DNA of 64,000 nt from positions 806,001 to 870,000 of the forward strand of contig NZ_CANKYM010000001.1 in assembly GCF_947488185.1 (NCBI RefSeq), in the 5' to 3' direction. This document shows, piece after piece, positions 61,108 to 64,000 of the stretch. How positions within the stretch are numbered: position 1 is the first letter of the stretch; each line of letters starts with the position of its first letter. Under the pieces are notes generated by a model. That model did not search any database, had not been told where the DNA came from, and saw only the letters and a program-made list of their open reading frames with translations. A program made the position numbers and the translations under genes. The stretch is from an uncultured Roseobacter sp. (GTDB taxonomy: Bacteria; Pseudomonadota; Alphaproteobacteria; Rhodobacterales; Rhodobacteraceae).

Positions 61108-63819
61108 TTAGACGAGGCGTCCGTGACAGTGTTTGAACTTTTTTCCAGACCCACAAGGGCATTGCTCGTTCCGCCCGGGATTTCCCCAGGTCGACGGATC
61201 GCCTTCGACAAAGCCTGGTGCCGCATCACCGCCCGATTCACCGGCTTCCGCACTGCCCGCCGTCGCAACCGCTGCCGCAGTCTGAGCCGCTGCCTGCTGC
61301 GCCCGCATCTGCTCAAGCATCTCGCTTTGCTCTTCTTCGGACAGAGGCCGGATCTGCGAAAGCTTCTGCGTAACGTCCGACCGCAGGCTATCAAGCATGC
61401 CTTCAAAAAGCTGGAAGGACTCGTTCTTGTACTCGTTTAGCGGATCACGCTGGGCATATCCGCGGAACCCGACAACAGATCGCAGGTGTTCCAGCGTCAG
61501 CAGATGCTCGCGCCACTTGCTGTCAATGGCCTGCAGCAAAAGCTGCTTTTCAATGTTGCGCATGTTCTCGGAGCCGAACTGCTCGGCCTTGTTGGCCATG
61601 AATTCGTCAGTGGCCGCGACCAGACGCTCCTGGATCGCCTCATCATCGACGCCTTCTTCTTCAACCCAGTCCATGACCGCCACGTCAACGCCAAGCTGCT
61701 CCTTCACCGCATCGTACAGACCTTCGGAGTCCCATTGGTCCGCATAGGTATTCGGCGGCAGGTACTGATCGATCATATCGTGGATCACCTGGTGCCGCAT
61801 GTCGGTCGTGATCTCGCTGAGATCGGCGGCTTCCATGATATCGCGACGCTGGGTGAAGACCACTTTGCGCTGCTCATTCATCACGTCATCGAACTTCAAG
61901 AGCTGCTTGCGGATGTCGAAATTGCGCCCTTCGACCTTGGCCTGTGCCCGCTCCAGTGACTTGTTAACCCAGGGGTGAATAATGGCTTCCCCCTCCTTCA
62001 GGCCAAGCGTTGTCAGCACCTTTTCGAGACGCTCGGACCCAAAAATACGCATAAGGTCGTCTTCGAGGCTCAGGTAAAACGACGACCGGCCGGGGTCCCC
62101 CTGACGTCCTGACCGACCCCGCAGCTGGTTGTCGATCCGGCGGCTTTCGTGGCGCTCGGAGGCCAGAACATAGAGCCCGCCGGCCTCCAGCACCTTGGCT
62201 TTCTCACCCGCATGTTCGGCTTCGACCTTGGCGCGGATTTCCTCGGGATCGGCTTCGGGATCGGCAGCGATGGCGTTCATCACCTGCATGTCCACGTTGC
62301 CGCCCAGCTGGATGTCCGTCCCGCGGCCAGCCATGTTGGTCGCAATCGTCACCGCGCCGAATTTGCCTGCGTCCGCGACGATCTGCGCTTCCTGCTCGTG
62401 CTGGCGCGCGTTCAGAACGTTGTGCTTGATCCCGGCATCCGTCAGCATCTTGCTCAGCACTTCGGACTTCTCGATCGAGGTGGTGCCAACCAGCGCCGGC
62501 TGGCCCTTGCCGTTGCTTTCCTTGATCTGGTCCAGCATGGCAGAATATTTTTCGCGGACGGTGCGGTAGACCTGATCGTCATCGTCAATCCGGGCAATCG
62601 GCCTGTTGGTGGGTACTTCGACCACACCCAGCCCGTAAATTTCCTGGAACTCTTCTGCTTCGGTCAGGGCCGTACCGGTCATGCCTGCCAGCTTGTCGTA
62701 AAGACGGAAGTAGTTCTGGAACGTCACCGAGGCCAGCGTCACGTTCTCGGGTTTGATGGCCACGTGTTCCTTGGCCTCAATCGCCTGGTGCAAACCGTCC
62801 GACAGACGACGTCCCGCCATCATCCGGCCGGTGAATTCATCAATCAGCACCACCTCGTTATCGCGGACGATATAGTCCTTGTCGCGCTGAAACAGCTTGT
62901 GCGCCCGCAGACCCTGGTTCACGTGGTGCACGATGGTCGTGCTTTCCGGATCGTAGAGGGTTTGCCCCTCTTCCAGCAACTCGCGCGACCGCAGCAGGTC
63001 TTCCAGGAATTCGTTGCCCTCATCTGTGAAGGTCACGTTCCGCGTCTTTTCATCAAGCTCGAAATGGCTGTCGTCCAGCTCCGGGATCACCACGTCGATG
63101 GTCTTGTACATCTCGGACCGGTCCTGCGCCGGACCGGAAATGATCAAGGGCGTGCGCGCTTCGTCGATCAGGATCGAATCCACTTCGTCCACAATCGCGA
63201 AGTTGTGATGCTTCTGGAAAATCTGGCTCAGCTCGGATTTCATATTGTCGCGCAGATAGTCAAACCCAAGCTCGTTATTCGTCGCATAGGTAATGTCACT
63301 GCTATAGGCGTTGCGCTTGTCCTCCTCGGACATCTCGGAATAAGCCACGCCCGTGGTCAGACCGAGCGCGCCAAAGACCTGCCCCATCCAAGCGGCATCG
63401 CGTTTGGCGAGGTATTCGTTCACAGTGACGATATGCACGCCCTTACCGGTTAGACCGTTCAGGTAGGCGGCGAATGTCGCGGTCAACGTCTTGCCTTCAC
63501 CGGTCTTCTGTTCCGCAATATTGCCCTGATGCAGGAACACTGCCCCCATGAGCTGCGTATCAAAGGCGCGCAGGCCCAAGGCCCGGCGCGCCGCTTCACG
63601 GCAGTTGGCAAAGGCTTCGGGCAGCAGGTCGTCAAGGTTTTCGCCATCCAGCGCGCGCTTGCGCAGCTCTTCGGTCTTTTCCTTGATGCCGTCGTCGCTC
63701 AGTTTTTCGAACTCTGGCTCAAGCGCGTTGATCTTCTCGATCAGCGGGCGGGTCGCTTTGACTTTGCGGTCATTTGGTGTCCCAAAGACCTTTTTTGCGA
63801 TTGTTCCGATGCCCAGCAT
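61108..63819 (-). CDS. secA: Preprotein translocase ATPase SecA
   Basis: 903 residues, full length. Walker A is [16 protein letters not shown] near 108, the DEAD-like motif is [18 protein letters not shown] near 208, and [16 protein letters not shown] is near 505. The C-terminal zinc-binding SEC-C tail [16 protein letters not shown], which contacts SecB, is intact. It drives proteins through SecYEG. It is divergent from the gene whose first codons appear at the right edge. Confidence 0.98.
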   Translation of the reverse strand: MLGIGTIAKKVFGTPNDRKVKATRPLIEKINALEPEFEKLSDDGIKEKTEELRKRALDGENLDDLLPEAFANCREAARRALGLRAFDTQLMGAVFLHQGNIAEQKTGEGKTLTATFAAYLNGLTGKGVHIVTVNEYLAKRDAAWMGQVFGALGLTTGVAYSEMSEEDKRNAYSSDITYATNNELGFDYLRDNMKSELSQIFQKHHNFAIVDEVDSILIDEARTPLIISGPAQDRSEMYKTIDVVIPELDDSHFELDEKTRNVTFTDEGNEFLEDLLRSRELLEEGQTLYDPESTTIVHHVNQGLRAHKLFQRDKDYIVRDNEVVLIDEFTGRMMAGRRLSDGLHQAIEAKEHVAIKPENVTLASVTFQNYFRLYDKLAGMTGTALTEAEEFQEIYGLGVVEVPTNRPIARIDDDDQVYRTVREKYSAMLDQIKESNGKGQPALVGTTSIEKSEVLSKMLTDAGIKHNVLNARQHEQEAQIVADAGKFGAVTIATNMAGRGTDIQLGGNVDMQVMNAIAADPEADPEEIRAKVEAEHAGEKAKVLEAGGLYVLASERHESRRIDNQLRGRSGRQGDPGRSSFYLSLEDDLMRIFGSERLEKVLTTLGLKEGEAIIHPWVNKSLERAQAKVEGRNFDIRKQLLKFDDVMNEQRKVVFTQRRDIMEAADLSEITTDMRHQVIHDMIDQYLPPNTYADQWDSEGLYDAVKEQLGVDVAVMDWVEEEGVDDEAIQERLVAATDEFMANKAEQFGSENMRNIEKQLLLQAIDSKWREHLLTLEHLRSVVGFRGYAQRDPLNEYKNESFQLFEGMLDSLRSDVTQKLSQIRPLSEEEQSEMLEQMRAQQAAAQTAAAVATAGSAEAGESGGDAAPGFVEGDPSTWGNPGRNEQCPCGSGKKFKHCHGRLV

Positions 63820-63992
63820 GCGTTCTCCAGCCGAAGTTTAGGGAATGGCGCCGATTTGCTTGCTCGTCTGCGGCACAGCCCATAGATAGAAAGGGAACGC
63901 AGCACCCTAGCCGCGCCCATAGGGCGATGTAAGGGTCACGCCAAACCGTGTCAATGTCGCGCCCTGCCGTGACGCAGCCCAAGGACCAATCC

Positions 63993-64000
63993 ATGCAAAA
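63993..64000 (+). CDS. Start of a gene divergent from secA (truncated by window)
   Basis: ATG at 63993 follows AAGGA with seven bases spacing, and only two further codons are present. In rhodobacterial genomes a parvulin-type peptidyl-prolyl isomerase often stands divergent from secA, so that is the best guess; sequence alone cannot support it. Confidence 0.3.

Noticed and set aside
62149..63453. 434-codon open frame antisense to secA
   Set aside because: It is a shadow of the secA codon bias with no domain or ribosome-site support.
1..64000. CRISPR array, prophage, gene transfer agent, insertion sequence, tRNA or rRNA genes
   Set aside because: I saw no regularly spaced repeats, transposase or phage structural proteins, terminal repeats, or cloverleaf sequences in the intergenic regions, which are all short.

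Overview
The window is chromosomal DNA of an alphaproteobacterium, most probably order Rhodobacterales (Roseobacter group). Evidence: GC-rich coding sequence; tightly packed genes with many ATGA/TGATG stop-start overlaps; proteins typical of that group (DUF1285 next to a MoxR/DUF58/DUF4159 operon, a GT14 protein with a long extra C-terminal region beside GT2 transferases, a PstS-OmpA fusion, an unrecognised exported protein beside secA); and a paaABCDE-paaZ-paaX cluster. This placement is an inference from gene content. No rRNA, tRNA, CRISPR, prophage, insertion sequence or replication origin is visible. No gene-free stretch exceeds 300 bases; the longest gaps (17196-17473, 18637-18867, 29751-29981, 41943-42193, 48332-48589) are treated below where they hold something. 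I see nothing convincing in 29751-29981 or 41943-42193.

Layout. 1-7.5 kb: the start of a hydroxypyruvate-isomerase-like gene and a DUF1285 gene (minus strand), then a coupled operon moxR / DUF58 / BatA-DUF4159 / large membrane protein. 7.6-12.8 kb: a soluble hybrid histidine kinase with two receiver domains, then yaaA and recQ on the minus strand. 12.9-18.6 kb: YggT, a UMF1-type MFS transporter, a MepA endopeptidase lipoprotein, a phytase-like esterase, a YhhQ-type queuosine-precursor transporter, a compact unrecognised transcription unit containing a 16-nt perfect complement of the 16S rRNA 3' end, arfB, and an SGNH-type protein. 18.7-29.8 kb: a catabolic operon preceded by two palindromic operators. 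It holds a sugar/polyol-type binding protein, two permeases, two ATPases, two extra small ORFs, a dihydroxyacetone-kinase-family enzyme, a LacI regulator, a TIM-barrel epimerase/isomerase and a Gfo/Idh/MocA dehydrogenase. 30-38.5 kb: a PAS protein, then the phenylacetate operon (thiolase, paaABCDE, paaZ, paaX).

38.5-43.3 kb: RNase D, kdsD, lptC-lptA-lptB, hpf, ptsN (the usual order, but without rpoN between lptB and hpf). 43.3-51.1 kb: a surface-carbohydrate block with a GT14 enzyme, two paralogous GT2 enzymes, galU, kdsB, cysQ and an orphan ABC-2 permease. 51.1-54.1 kb: a 3-hydroxyisobutyrate-dehydrogenase-family enzyme, a secreted caspase-like protein with SH3 and YARHG modules, and alkB. 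54.2-64 kb: dnaK-dnaJ, radC, a PstS-OmpA fusion, an exported protein of unknown function, secA, and the first codons of a divergent gene.

How it fits together: the genes are mainly housekeeping (LPS synthesis and export, chaperones, secretion, repair) with two catabolic operons. The least explained features are the 17.2-17.45 kb unit with the extended Shine-Dalgarno sequence and the operator-controlled catabolic operon, whose substrate cannot be named from sequence. I found no clear defence or mobile system.
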